Source of the DNA: CAYNJG01 sp965216885
GTDB lineage: Bacteria; Planctomycetota; Planctomycetia; Pirellulales; Pirellulaceae
NCBI GenBank assembly: GCA_965216885.1
Contig: OZ244209.1
Coordinates: forward strand, 1,054,001-1,118,000
Direction of reading: 5' to 3'
Length of the DNA stretch: 64,000 nucleotides
Translations under genes and position numbers: made by a program
In this document: one piece after another, positions 1-10,000 of the stretch
How the letters are laid out: every line of letters begins with the position of its first letter
How positions within the stretch are numbered: position 1 is the stretch's first letter
The notes under the pieces: generated by a model
The model's input: the letters and a program-made list of their open reading frames with translations, nothing else
The model's database searches: none
Told to the model about the DNA's origin: nothing

Positions 1-729
1 CAGGCGATTCGCAGTCGAAAAACGCCCGCAGAGATCGCATTGATTCAACGGGCCCACGAAATGACGCTGGAGGTCCACAAAGCGGCCGCTTCAATTCTGC
101 GGCCGGGAATTGCTGCGTCGGAGGTGAGTGCCTTCATTGACGATGCCCACCGTAAAGTGGGCGCCGACGCAGGGTCGTTCTTCTGCATCGTGCTATTCGC
201 GGTTGGCACAAGCTTTCCGCATGGCGTCAAAGAAGATCAGACGTTGAGTCAGGGCGATTGGGTATTGGTCGATACGGGCTGTCTGCTGGACGGCTACAAC
301 TCGGATATTACACGCAGCTATTGTTTCGGCGACGCGACCCCCGAACAACGAAAGGCATGGGATCACGAAAAGGCCGCGCAGTTGGCGGGATTTGCCGCGG
401 CGAAGTTGGGCCAGCCCTGCGAGGATTGCGACACCGCCGCGAGAAACTCATTGGTGGCTGCCGGCTACGGCCCGGACTACCAGCTCCCGGGGCTTCCGCA
501 TCGCACGGGCCACGGTTGTGGACTGGATATTCACGAAGCGCCCAATCTGGTGAAGGGCGAGATGACGCCGCTGGATGTGGGCATGGTGTTCAGCTGCGAA
601 CCGATGCTGGTGCTACCGGATAAATTTGGCGTTCGTTTGGAGGACCACTTCTATATGACAGAAGCTGGGCCCAAATGGTTTACGCAGCCCGCGGCGTCTG
701 TTGATGATCCTTTTGGGCTCCACGGCTGA
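1..729 (+). CDS. M24-family metallopeptidase (Xaa-Pro aminopeptidase-like), 3' part
   Basis: The frame is already open at base 1, so the gene begins before the window; about 242 residues are visible. This is the pita-bread catalytic domain of M24 peptidases, which remove an N-terminal residue in front of proline using two metal ions. The five metal ligands can be read in order: Asp in VLVDTG, Asp in NSDITR, His in RTGHGCGLDIHE, Glu in SCEPM and Glu in RLEDH. GHGCGLDIHE is the typical signature. The missing part would be the N-terminal creatinase-like domain. No signal peptide can be judged. Methionine aminopeptidase is less likely because of the sequence around the fourth ligand. The family call is firm; the substrate is not. 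Confidence 0.9.
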   Translation, partial: QAIRSRKTPAEIALIQRAHEMTLEVHKAAASILRPGIAASEVSAFIDDAHRKVGADAGSFFCIVLFAVGTSFPHGVKEDQTLSQGDWVLVDTGCLLDGYNSDITRSYCFGDATPEQRKAWDHEKAAQLAGFAAAKLGQPCEDCDTAARNSLVAAGYGPDYQLPGLPHRTGHGCGLDIHEAPNLVKGEMTPLDVGMVFSCEPMLVLPDKFGVRLEDHFYMTEAGPKWFTQPAASVDDPFGLHG

Positions 730-778
730 GTATCCTCAGTCAGGCGTGTTCAATGCCCGACGACGCATATTCAACGCC

Positions 779-804
779 GAACGCCAGGGGTGTTGAGGGC
801 GTTC
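779..804. other. Stem-loop between convergent genes
   Basis: GAACGCC at 779-785 is complementary to GGCGTTC at 798-804, with a 12-base loop. It lies between the ends of the M24 gene and the leftward gene at 850-1140. A terminator role for either strand is plausible, but no T-run follows. Confidence 0.3.
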
Positions 805-849
805 GAGAGGTGCACCGCGAGAGTCTTGATCAAGCCGTAGCGTGGAACG

Positions 850-1140
850 CTACTGTGCAAAGTAGGCACTGCGCTCCACGTCACCGTCCTCGACGCGTTC
901 GTGGCAGGACCAGTTGATCTGGCAGCGTTGCAGTGAAAGCGTAAACTCGAACTCGGATAGCTCGGTGAATTCGTCGCCTTCCAGCAGGCCGCAGTTACGA
1001 CTGTGCACGGCAACCTGATCACCAAGAAGTTCGATTTCCAGCAGGCCTTTGCCGCCGGACATGGGGGAAAGCAAACAGCGTTCGCCGCCCGGGTTTGTCC
1101 AGATGATGGTGGCGGCAGATCGACGAACGGGTGTAGCCAT
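850..1140 (-). CDS. Small hypothetical protein (96 aa)
   Basis: I do not recognise this family. The frame stays open further upstream, but ATG at 1140 is preceded by GAGG about nine bases away, and the protein from there (MATPVRRSAATIIW...) is compact and mixed alpha/beta in character. It has four cysteines, no signal peptide and no membrane segment, so it is probably cytoplasmic. It faces the M24 gene tail to tail and lies 182 bases from the end of the PH-domain gene, which is also leftward, so the two could share a transcript. The chance that the frame is spurious is modest. Confidence 0.55.
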   Translation of the reverse strand: MATPVRRSAATIIWTNPGGERCLLSPMSGGKGLLEIELLGDQVAVHSRNCGLLEGDEFTELSEFEFTLSLQRCQINWSCHERVEDGDVERSAYFAQ

Positions 1141-1322
1141 GGCGCAGAATCCTCGTAAGAGTGGATCGTAGGCCTCGTTCATCTGCGTTCCAGAGCTTCC
1201 AGTATCGCAGATCGCGCGGGCTACCGCCAGGTGAATGCCAAAACTCGCCGGAGGCGCTATGATCTGCGTACACGAGGCGCAGACTGGTCTCCCAGCCACA
1301 TTGCGTTGGCAGTGCAGAGCTT

Positions 1323-1985
1323 TCAGATTTGCTCGATATGGATCCCGCGGCGAATGCGTTCCCGGCGTCGAGCGTCATCGATCAGCATTGCGATTTCTTC
1401 GACATTGCTGATACCCGGAAGTTGGATCAGCGGATGAGAGCGATCGCTGGATGCGATCTCAATGGTGCCAACATCAAAGAACCGCTCGATGAGACCCTGT
1501 TCGTGCCCGACGTCATCCATATCGATGAGCTCGATGCGATTGGTGCGACGCAGCAAGATTCCGGACCGGTGAATGAGCCGTTGATCGGTCAGTTCGTAAT
1601 GGACATTGAGTTTCTGAATTGCCAGAAAGGCCCCCAGCCCTCCCCAGACCAACGCAAGGATGGTGAGGATGACCAACCATTCCGTGGTCGAGGCGCTGAC
1701 CATCGATGCACCAATGGGCATGACGATCGTCAGAAGGATTGCCATCAACCATGAGTGGATGAGTCCCTTGGCGGAGAAACTGCCTCGCCAGAGTGCGGTT
1801 TCATCGCGCTCGGCAATATCATCACGGCTGCCCAGCCCTCGATTCCCGCGGACACGATTTCCCAACTCGCGTTTACGTGTCGACGTTCGTCCAGCACGTC
1901 GCGACCGATCCGACTGAGCGGCTCCACAGACATGGCAATATCGAGCGTCGTCGCTCAGGTCGTGATCACATTCCGGGCAGCGCAT
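1323..1985 (-). CDS. Zinc-ribbon and PH-domain (bPH2/DUF304-like) membrane protein
   Basis: 220 residues from ATG 1985. The N-terminus is a zinc ribbon with two CxxC pairs (RCPEC and CHVCG). A basic linker follows, then two hydrophobic helices at about residues 90-140 (LIHSWLMAILLTIVMPIGAS and EWLVILTILALVWGGLGAFL), then a bacterial PH-type domain. In that domain YELTDQRLIHRSGILLRRTNRIELIDMDDV is the usual bPH2 pattern of strand, turn and strand after the membrane pair. Such proteins are membrane anchored with the PH fold in the cytoplasm; ligands are mostly unknown. The frame remains open upstream to 2222, but the zinc ribbon starting directly at this methionine makes 1985 the natural start. 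Confidence 0.78.
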   Translation of the reverse strand: MRCPECDHDLSDDARYCHVCGAAQSDRSRRAGRTSTRKRELGNRVRGNRGLGSRDDIAERDETALWRGSFSAKGLIHSWLMAILLTIVMPIGASMVSASTTEWLVILTILALVWGGLGAFLAIQKLNVHYELTDQRLIHRSGILLRRTNRIELIDMDDVGHEQGLIERFFDVGTIEIASSDRSHPLIQLPGISNVEEIAMLIDDARRRERIRRGIHIEQI

Positions 1986-2270
1986 TGCAATCCATTCATA
2001 CCGGCGGTGCTGTGACCGCATTTCTGATTGCGACAGCAAACCAGAGTCCGCTCTGCGATTCAAGGCGAGTTGCCGCCAGAGTGGGCATTTTCCGCATTCT
2101 GCCCCGGTGTTGCGGTCTTTGGTGCCGCTTGGAAGGCCGTTCACGGTGCGAGGTTCCATCGGAAGCGTACGCGGCCAGGAACCCCGGGTGCGTGCAGGTC
2201 GGGGCAAAACCTCTCGCGGCAAGGTAGGTTGCGGTGACGATGTCAGGCATTCACGAGACGCGATCCCGAC

Positions 2271-2523
2271 GTTGTGTCTTCGTCACACAGAGGTTCAGTC
2301 GCGTGTGTAAGACGCCTTCGTGTCGCTGCCGGCATCCACCTGTTGGTGTGTGGGGTTTCGCCGTCCGTGCTAGGCGGTCCCCATTTGGCGGGCACGCATG
2401 AATCATATGTTTAACTGAGCAATTTTCTCGCGACGATTGTCAGCAGTCATATAATTAGTGCTGGCGTGTGGTCGTCCTCGCCTTTTGTGCTTTTCCTCAA
2501 CCTGCAATGACGGGCGTGTGCGG
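2271..2523 (+). repeat. Duplicated upstream segment, copy A
   Basis: Related to 6846-7084. Shared blocks include GGTTCAGTC, GACGCCTTCGTGTCGCTG and, just before the start codon, GACGGGCGTGTGCGGATGTT. It is the left edge of the tandem duplication that produced the two M60 genes. Confidence 0.7.
2450..2455 (+). promoter_or_regulatory. Possible -10 element of the first M60 gene
   Basis: TATAAT in an AT-rich stretch. TTTTCT at 2423-2428 is the nearest -35-like hexamer but is 21 bases away. The corresponding position before the second copy reads TAATTATGAT, a weaker match. Confidence 0.3.
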
Positions 2524-5500
2524 ATGTTTGTTCATTATCGACGTGGAACCTCTCGTTCTGGCCCTCGCCTGGAAGCTCTTGAGGATCGAAGGGTGCTCGC
2601 GGCGGTGATTCCGACGTATGACGGTTTCGGGCAAATCGGCTTTGCCGGCACCGTGCAAGTTGGTAGCGAATGGACGACGGTTAATCTCGACCGAGAATAT
2701 GAGAACCCGGTTGTGATTGCCGGGCCGGCTTCCAGCAACGAGGCGGATCCACTGACGGTTCGGATCCGAAACGTGAATGCCGGCAACTTCGAGATTTCAC
2801 TTGCCGAATGGGAGTATCTCGATGGGGACCATGTGGCGGAAAACGTTTCCTACCTGGTGGTCGAGGGCGGTCTGCATGAATTGCAGGGCGGCGCTCGGCT
2901 GGCGGCAGGTTTCCTTGAGGGGCAGGATCATGAATGGGCCTCGTATTCGATCGGTAATTTCTTTTCTTCGGACCCAGTCGTGCTGACTCAGGTCATGACC
3001 GATAACGACCTGTCGAGTGCCGTTACGCGTACCGAGGTGAATTCGGACAACGAGTTTGAGATTCGAATTCAGGAAGAGGAGGCCGCAGATGATATTCACG
3101 CTGCCGAGCGAGTGGGGTTTGTTGCCATCAGTGCTGGGGTGAGGAAGTCCGGCGCGCTACCTATGCGTACGTTCCTGACGTCCGATGATGTAACGCATGC
3201 GGAATTCACGGTGCCTCTCGAGGTGGATTTCACGAGCACTCCTGCTTTCTTTGCGAATATGCAGACTACGAATGGCGCTAACACAAGTACCGTGCGTTAT
3301 ACGTCTTTGGACGACACGGATGTGAGTTTCTTCATTGAAGAGGAGCAGTCGTCCGACGAAGAGGTGGGGCATATTGGGGAAGTCGTCGGCGGTCTGGCGA
3401 TTAGTGAGGGCGCCATCTCCTCGCGGGAAGCGACTCTGGAATCGCTGGGCGTTCTGGAAAAGCATTTGAGACGCGAAATCCGACTTGGCTACGACGATTT
3501 GGAAGCACTGTTTCGTGAGATTCGGACGGGCGCGTCTGTTTTCTTGATCAACCGAGCCGAACTGGAAACAGCGATTCGTCTGGTCGATCTGTACGAAACG
3601 GATTACGGACCATTGTTTACGGACAGTGGGGTCAGGCAGTTTCCGGCATCATGGGACTCCAACAATAATGGCCTGCCCCGCGTGATGCATCAGTTATATC
3701 TGGCTGTCTTCGACGCAGTTGATGCCAGTCTAATTGCTCAACGTCCCGATATTGCCGAGGGACTGGCTTTTCGTTCAACGGAGTACTTTCCCGGCAGTGT
3801 TCCCAGTCCGACAGATCCGGATGCTCCTTATCAGATTCGGATCAACGGTTCGTTGGATCGCGAATGGGGTAGTGTCGGTGGGTACAGCACCAACGCTGCT
3901 CGGCGTATGACGGGGGCTTACCTTTCTCCCGGTAGCGTTGCGGAAATCGTTGTCCCTGAATCGCTTGTAAACGCTGGCTACACCATTCGTGTTGGAGGGC
4001 ATTCGTGGGACCTGTCCAACAAGAATACCGTGAACCGGATGTACCGGATCAGCAATCAGTTCGACATTACCAGTACGACAACCAGAGTTGCCAATCCGAT
4101 GGGTGGCAACATCTATATCGAAGTGCCCGTGGGTGCTGATGCGGGGATCGTTGATGTGGAATTCCGGAACACGATTCGTGCGCCGTTCTTTTCTGCCCGA
4201 GGCTTTGATGAGACATCGGAGGATGCGTGGGAGGAGTCCGAACGCCATCACCCTGGTGCGTTTGCCGACATTGAAGGTGAAGATGCGATGTGGACTGTTC
4301 CGTCCCGTTGGGTCACCGATCTGAGCTATGACGAACTCATGGAAATTATCGACGCGCATTCGGCCACGATGCAGACGGTTTCGGAATACGTCGGCAAAAA
4401 TGCGGACCGTCATAAAGCCGTTCTTTACATGATCGTTGACACCCAAATACGTGCCAACGCATTCAGTATTGGATATCCGCTAAGCAACTATCGCGGTTTT
4501 GCCGGGGAGCGCAGCGCGCCCCTTACGGTTGAGCACGCCTACAACAAGGTCATGCTGCATGAGCATGGGCACGGAGAGCTGGTTAGCTTCTTCGGGGGCG
4601 AATCCGAATCGATCAACCATATGCTCGCAACCGCGGTAGGGAACCTGAACTATGGCTACACTTTGCAAGAAGCGTTTGCCAGGTCACTGGCTTTTGGATC
4701 CACCAGGCACACGACTTCTGATGCGCTCAACAGTTGGGTCGTGATGGACGAATTCCTGAATGGCAGCAACATGGCATTTCAGCAGGGGTCCTACAGGCCA
4801 CGCGGGCATGGAGACTACACCGAATACGTTGAAATGTTTGGCTGGGGGGCCATCCAGAATTTCAATCGTCAGATCAACGCGGACCTGAATGGGCGGGAAT
4901 GGGACCAGTGGGAACACAACCGCAACAATCACAATCGCAATGATCGGATCCTGCGACTCTCCCGAGAGGCGGGGGTGGATGTGACTCCGCTCTTCCACAT
5001 GTGGGGGCATGGGCCTTCGGATGCGGACGCGCTGTCGATAGACCTTCGTGTCGAACGACTGAGGCCCTCGATAGAAATCTACGACCGCATGGTCAAGGCG
5101 AGGAACGAGGTTCCACTCAGCCAGACGGAATGGGACAGTCTCTATTCCCGGATGCGTCCATTTCTGAACAACGGGCGGGGCCCATGGGAAGAACTGAATG
5201 AGAACTATGACGTTGACCGGGCGCAGCGCGCCGTGGCAAGGATCGATTCTCTGATCGAACAGTACTTCCCGAACGGTCGGCCACAAGTGGTCGTCGTCTA
5301 CGCGGACGAAGGTTTTGGCGGCGCCGCCTGGCAGCTTGATGAAGGCGAGTACAGCGTCGCAGAAATTCGTGATTCGCTGATCGGCGACGACAATATCTCT
5401 TCCATTCAGATTCCGGAGGGGCTTAGCGTCTCCGTGTATCAACATCCGGACGGTACGGGACCGTCGGCGACGTTTACAAACTCGATGCCGACGTTGGGCG

Positions 5501-6690
5501 TGTTTGGGGATGCGATTTCACGCATCCGTGTCACTTCTGGGATTATTGGTGAGGCCGGCCAGCTATCCTTCTCGGACGAGTGGGAGACAGTGCCGTTTCT
5601 GCGGTCTTACATTGACCCTGTCGTGATTGCCGGGACTCCCTCACGGGCAGGCGGGAACCAGACAACGGTTCGCGTTGCCGATGTGACAAGCGGCGGCTTT
5701 CGTGTGCAAATCGACGAGTGGGAATACCTCGACGGCGGGCACTTCGAGGAGAACGTGAGCTACATGGTGGTGGAAGCGGGCGAGTATTCCTTGAGCGATG
5801 GAACGATTCTGATTGCCGGCAATCGTTCCGGGCAGGACCACAACTGGGATACCTATGATCTCGGTTCCGCGTTCGGCGACACGGAGAATCCGATTGTGCT
5901 TGCTAACACGGTCACGATGAACGACCCCGAGGCTGTGACCACTCGAGTGAACGTGACGTCCGCATCGACATTCGAATTGCGTCTGCAGGAAGAGGAACGG
6001 GGCAGTGGACGGCGCGCCCCGGAGACGATTGCCTATTTGGCCATTCAGGCGGGAGTGGGCACAACGGGATCATCGGCTTATGAAGCTGGTTGGGTGGATG
6101 CCGGGTCGGCAGATTCAAGCTTCCAGTTCGAAGCCGATTTCGTCGAAACGCCGGGTTTCTTCGCGGCGATGCAGACGTTCAACGACTCCGATACCGCCAC
6201 GTTACGCTACAAGTCGCTGGATGAAGACGGGGCGACGATCTTTGTCGAAGAAGAGCGGTCGCGTGACACCGAGATAGATCATGCGAGCGAATCCATTGGA
6301 TATCTGGTTCTGGACGTCGGCGAAATTGCTGGCTCGGCATTGGAGGAGCCCCGGTTCCTGCCGGCCGACTTCGACAGGAATGGCGAGGTGGACTTTGCAG
6401 ACTTCCTGATTCTTAGCCAGAATTTTGGGACCGTAGCCTCTTCGGAACGCGGCGACCTGACGGGCGACGGACTTGTCGACTTTGTGGACTTCCTTGAGTT
6501 CTCTCGTGTATTCGGGCAACGAGCTACCGCACGCGCAATCTTGCCCGACACCGACGATGCCACAATCGGAACAGGCAGGCACGATATGCACGTGACGGAT
6601 CTGGCGATCGAAGACTACGAGAGTCCTGCTCTCGAGCTGGACGTGTTGTGGTCCGCGGATTGGCTTGGCGAGTCGCCTGACGTTCGTTAG
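2524..6690 (+). CDS. Secreted M60-type zinc metallopeptidase with lectin-like, crystallin and dockerin-like domains
   Basis: 1,388 residues from ATG 2524; GTG 2518 is an alternative. Residues 10-25 hold LEALEDRRVLAAV, the planctomycete LEPR-XLL-type export motif. Residues about 37-300 are a beta-rich module with EWEYLDGxH and VSYLVVE motifs, possibly H-type-lectin related. Residues about 440-900 carry an M60/enhancin-like peptidase with H679-E-H-G-H683 and the following GESESIN segment; M60 enzymes cut mucin-type glycoproteins. Residues 921-1005 are a beta/gamma-crystallin with a DDNISS calcium motif. The lectin-like module returns at about 1010-1267. Two dockerin-like EF-hand loops (DFDRNGEVDFAD and DLTGDGLVDFVD) lie at about 1280-1335. 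The predicted role is extracellular degradation of glycoprotein or mucin-like polymer. Its downstream paralogue lacks the crystallin and the second lectin-like module. Confidence 0.85.
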   Translation: MFVHYRRGTSRSGPRLEALEDRRVLAAVIPTYDGFGQIGFAGTVQVGSEWTTVNLDREYENPVVIAGPASSNEADPLTVRIRNVNAGNFEISLAEWEYLDGDHVAENVSYLVVEGGLHELQGGARLAAGFLEGQDHEWASYSIGNFFSSDPVVLTQVMTDNDLSSAVTRTEVNSDNEFEIRIQEEEAADDIHAAERVGFVAISAGVRKSGALPMRTFLTSDDVTHAEFTVPLEVDFTSTPAFFANMQTTNGANTSTVRYTSLDDTDVSFFIEEEQSSDEEVGHIGEVVGGLAISEGAISSREATLESLGVLEKHLRREIRLGYDDLEALFREIRTGASVFLINRAELETAIRLVDLYETDYGPLFTDSGVRQFPASWDSNNNGLPRVMHQLYLAVFDAVDASLIAQRPDIAEGLAFRSTEYFPGSVPSPTDPDAPYQIRINGSLDREWGSVGGYSTNAARRMTGAYLSPGSVAEIVVPESLVNAGYTIRVGGHSWDLSNKNTVNRMYRISNQFDITSTTTRVANPMGGNIYIEVPVGADAGIVDVEFRNTIRAPFFSARGFDETSEDAWEESERHHPGAFADIEGEDAMWTVPSRWVTDLSYDELMEIIDAHSATMQTVSEYVGKNADRHKAVLYMIVDTQIRANAFSIGYPLSNYRGFAGERSAPLTVEHAYNKVMLHEHGHGELVSFFGGESESINHMLATAVGNLNYGYTLQEAFARSLAFGSTRHTTSDALNSWVVMDEFLNGSNMAFQQGSYRPRGHGDYTEYVEMFGWGAIQNFNRQINADLNGREWDQWEHNRNNHNRNDRILRLSREAGVDVTPLFHMWGHGPSDADALSIDLRVERLRPSIEIYDRMVKARNEVPLSQTEWDSLYSRMRPFLNNGRGPWEELNENYDVDRAQRAVARIDSLIEQYFPNGRPQVVVVYADEGFGGAAWQLDEGEYSVAEIRDSLIGDDNISSIQIPEGLSVSVYQHPDGTGPSATFTNSMPTLGVFGDAISRIRVTSGIIGEAGQLSFSDEWETVPFLRSYIDPVVIAGTPSRAGGNQTTVRVADVTSGGFRVQIDEWEYLDGGHFEENVSYMVVEAGEYSLSDGTILIAGNRSGQDHNWDTYDLGSAFGDTENPIVLANTVTMNDPEAVTTRVNVTSASTFELRLQEEERGSGRRAPETIAYLAIQAGVGTTGSSAYEAGWVDAGSADSSFQFEADFVETPGFFAAMQTFNDSDTATLRYKSLDEDGATIFVEEERSRDTEIDHASESIGYLVLDVGEIAGSALEEPRFLPADFDRNGEVDFADFLILSQNFGTVASSERGDLTGDGLVDFVDFLEFSRVFGQRATARAILPDTDDATIGTGRHDMHVTDLAIEDYESPALELDVLWSADWLGESPDVR

Positions 6691-6848
6691 TCCGGTTGCC
6701 TGATAGGGCTGCCTCCCGTCTGCCGTCGCTGGCGGGAATACGAATGGATTGGGCTGCCGAACAGGATGAATGCCGTGATGCTGCTGTCGAAGCGTCGCCA
6801 GAATTGACAGCCGACGGGAGCCAGCCGCCTCCCGCAACCAAAGCGTCG
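6691..6848 (-). pseudogene. Relic of the acyltransferase gene between the M60 copies
   Basis: Two pieces of the leftward acyltransferase gene at 10161-11369 survive here. Bases 6697-6726 resemble its 3' end at 10193-10222 (TGCCTGAT-GGGCTGCC-CCCGTCTG shared with single changes). Bases about 6733-6845 resemble its internal segment at about 10690-10795, for example GGATGAATGCCG and CCAGAATTG-CAGCCGACGGGA. On the minus strand the second piece still reads LREAAGSRRLSILAT against LREAIVSRRLAILVT in the intact gene. The roughly 460 bases between the pieces are missing, and the frame runs into other sequence. It cannot encode an enzyme. Confidence 0.75.
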
Positions 6849-7084
6849 CGTCTTCGACACACAATGGTTCAGTCACGTTGCTCATGACGCCTTCGTGTCG
6901 CTGTCTGTAGCCACTTGTAGGTGTGTGGGTTCCCGCCGTGCGTGCTATCCCCGTCGTGGGGGGTAATTGTATATTTAAATAGAGGTAATTCTGTTTTGTT
7001 TTGGAGTCGGCGGTAATTATGATCGGTGGTGTTGATTGTCGTCTTCTTTCTGTTTTTTGAATCTATAGTGACGGGCGTGTGCGG
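6846..7084 (+). repeat. Duplicated upstream segment, copy B
   Basis: Diverged copy of 2271-2523, best conserved at its left end and in the last 20 bases before the start codon. It contains an AT-rich stretch at about 6968-6985 that could hold a promoter, but no convincing box pair is seen. Confidence 0.65.
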
Positions 7085-10000
7085 ATGTTTTCTTATTGTC
7101 GACGTGGAGCTTCCCGGGATGGCCTTTTTTTGGAAGCTCTTGAGGATCGTAGGGTGCTCGCGGCGGTGATTCCGACCTATGACGAAATCGGGGAAATCGG
7201 CGTTGCAGGGGTCGTTCGGGTTGGCAGCGAATGGACCACGGTCAATCTCGACCGAGAATATGAAAACCCTGTTGTGATTGCCGGGCCTGCTTCCACCAAG
7301 GGTTCGGATCCTTCGGATCCACTGACGGTTCGGATTCGCAATGTGAGTGCCGGCGACTTTGAGATTTCAATTGCGGAATGGGAGTATCTCGATGGGATCC
7401 ATCGGGAAGAAAGGGTTTCCTATCTGGTTGTTGAAGGCGGTGTGCATGAATTGCAGGGCGGCGCACAGTTGGTAGCCGGGTTCCTTGAGGGGCAGGATCA
7501 TGAATGGGCCTCGTATTCGGTTGGCAGTCTTTTTAATTCGACCCCAGTCGTGCTGACTCAAATCATGACCGAGAACGGCGCGGCGAGTGCGGTGACGCGG
7601 ACCGAGGTGACGTCGAACAATGAGTTTGAGATCCGGATTCAGGAGGAGGAGGACGCGGATAACATTCATTCGCCTGAACGGGTTGGTTTTGTTGCCATCA
7701 GCTCTGGGGTGGAGAGGTCTGACTCGCAACCCTTGCATACGTTCCTCACGTCCGATGAAGTAACGGATGAGGAGTACACGTTGCCTTTCGAGGTGGATTT
7801 CTCAACGCCTCCTGCTTTCTTTGCGAATATGCAGACTACGAATGGCACTGACACGAGTAACGTGCGATACGCGACTTTGAGCACCAACAAGGTGCGTTTC
7901 TTCATTGAGGAGGAGCAGTCCTCGGACAGTGAGGTGGGACACAGTAACGCGGAGGTCGTTGGCGGGTTGGCGATCGGTGAAGGCGCCATCTTCTCGCAGG
8001 GGTCTCTAGATGGGCTGGGAAGCCTGAGGAGACATGTGAAAGGCAAGATTGAACTCGAATACGCTGATTTGGAAGCGTTTTCTGTTGAACTTGAGTCAGC
8101 CGCGTCTGTCTTCTCGTCTAATCGAGACGAATTGGAGAAAGCCATTCGCGTGATCGAAATTTATGAATCGAATTACGGTCCACTGTTTACCGACGCGGGT
8201 GTCAAGAATTTTCAGGCATCATGGGACTCCAACAGTAGTGGCCTGGCTCGGGTGATGCAGCAGTTGTATCTGGCAGTCTTCGACGCAGTTGATGCGAAAC
8301 TAATCAGCGAGCGCCCCGACATCGTTGAGGGACTGTCCTTTGGTTCATCGGATTACTTTCCCGGCAGCGTGCCCAGCCCGGCGAATTGGTATTCCGCTTA
8401 TGAGGTTCGGATTGACGGATCATTGGATCCCGAATGGGGGAGTTTTGGTGGGTATAGCACCAATACTGCTCGACGGATGACGGGCGCCTACCTTTCGCCG
8501 GGCAGCGTCGCGGAAGTTGTTGTGCCGTGGTCACTTGTAAATGCTGGTTACACCATTCGTGTTGGAGCTCATTCGTGGGACCTGTCGAACAAGAATAACC
8601 AGAATCGCCTGGCTCGGGTCAGCAATGAGTTCGAAATCACCAGTCGGAAATTCAGCATTGCCAATCCGATGGGTGGCAACATCTATATCGAAGTGCCCGT
8701 GGGTGCGGATGCGGGGATCGTGGATGTGAAGTTTCGGAACACAATTCGTGCGCCGTTCTTTTCTGCCCGAGGCTTCGACGAGACATCGAAGGATGCGTGG
8801 GAGCAGTCCGAACGCCATCACCCTGGCGCATTTGCCGACATTGAAGGTGAAGATGCGATGTGGACCGTTCCGTCCCGTTGGGTCACCGATCTGAGCTATG
8901 ACGAACTCATGGAAATCATCGATGCGCATTCGGCAACGATGCAGACGGTTTCGGAGTACGTCGGCAAGAATGCTGACCGTCCCAAAGCCATTCTCTACAT
9001 GATCTCCGACACACAGATACGTGCCAACGCATTAAGTATTGGATATCCGCTAAGCAATTACGCCGGTTTCGACTCCGAGTCGCGTAGGTCGCCACTGACG
9101 GTTGAGCACGCCTTTGACAAGGTGATGCTGCATGAGCATGGGCATGCGGAATATGTTAGCTTCTTCGGGGGCGAATCCGAATCGATCAACCATATGCTCG
9201 CAACCGCGGTAGGGAACCTGAACTATGGCTACACTTTGCAGGAAGCGTTTGCCAGGTCACTGGCTTATGGGACCACCAGGCACACGACTTCTGATGCTCT
9301 CAACAGTTGGGTCTTGATGGATGAATTCCTGAATGGCAGCAACATGGCATATCAGCAGGGGTCCTACAGGCCACGCGGGCATGGAGACTACACGGAATAC
9401 GTAGAGCTGTTTGGCTGGGATGCCATCCAGAATTTCAATCGTCAGATCAATGCGGATCTGAATGGGCGGGATTGGGAAGAGTGGGAATACGCTCGGAATA
9501 ATCACAATGCCAACGATCGCATCCTGCGACTCTCCCGGGAGGCTGGGGTGGATGTGACTCCTCTATTCCACATGTGGGGGCATGGGCCTTCGAATGCGGA
9601 CGCGCTGTTGGCAGACCTTCGTGCCGAACAGCTAGGCCCATCGGTAAAGATTTACGACCGCATGGTCAAGGCGAGGAACGAGGTGCCGCTCAGTCAGGCG
9701 GAATGGGACAGTCTCTATTTCCGGATTGGTCCGTTTCTGAACAACGGGCGGGGCCCATGGGAAGAACTGAATGAGAACTATGACGTTGACCGGGCGCAGC
9801 GCGCTGTGGCAAGGATCGATTCTTTGATCGAGAAGTACTTTCCGGAGGGTGTCCGTCTCGCCACCCCAAGCAGGAATGGCGAAGTGGACTTTGCAGACTT
9901 CCTGATTCTTAGCCAGGAGTTTGGTGCCGCAGCCTCTTCGGAAGCTGACGACCTTTCTGGCGACGGGCTTATCGACTTTGTGGACTTCCTTGATTTCTCT

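Larger units (their letters stand above)
1986..2523. other. Intergenic region with duplicated leader
   Basis: No credible gene on either strand between the PH-domain gene and the first M60 gene. From about 2271 to the start codon it is related to the sequence in front of the second M60 gene. A perfect TATAAT stands at 2450-2455, 68 bases before the start codon, but no good -35 box lies at the right distance. Confidence 0.5.

Noticed and set aside
1986..2222. N-terminal extension of the zinc-ribbon/PH protein
   Set aside because: The frame is open, but the added residues show no domain or signal and the zinc ribbon begins exactly at the internal methionine.
6202..6885. 227-residue minus-strand frame across the end of the first M60 gene
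   Set aside because: Most of it is the shadow of the M60 coding strand. Only its first 60 or so residues are meaningful, as the acyltransferase fossil.
2271..7084. Insertion sequence behind the M60 duplication
   Set aside because: No transposase, terminal inverted repeats or target duplication is seen; unequal recombination explains the structure.
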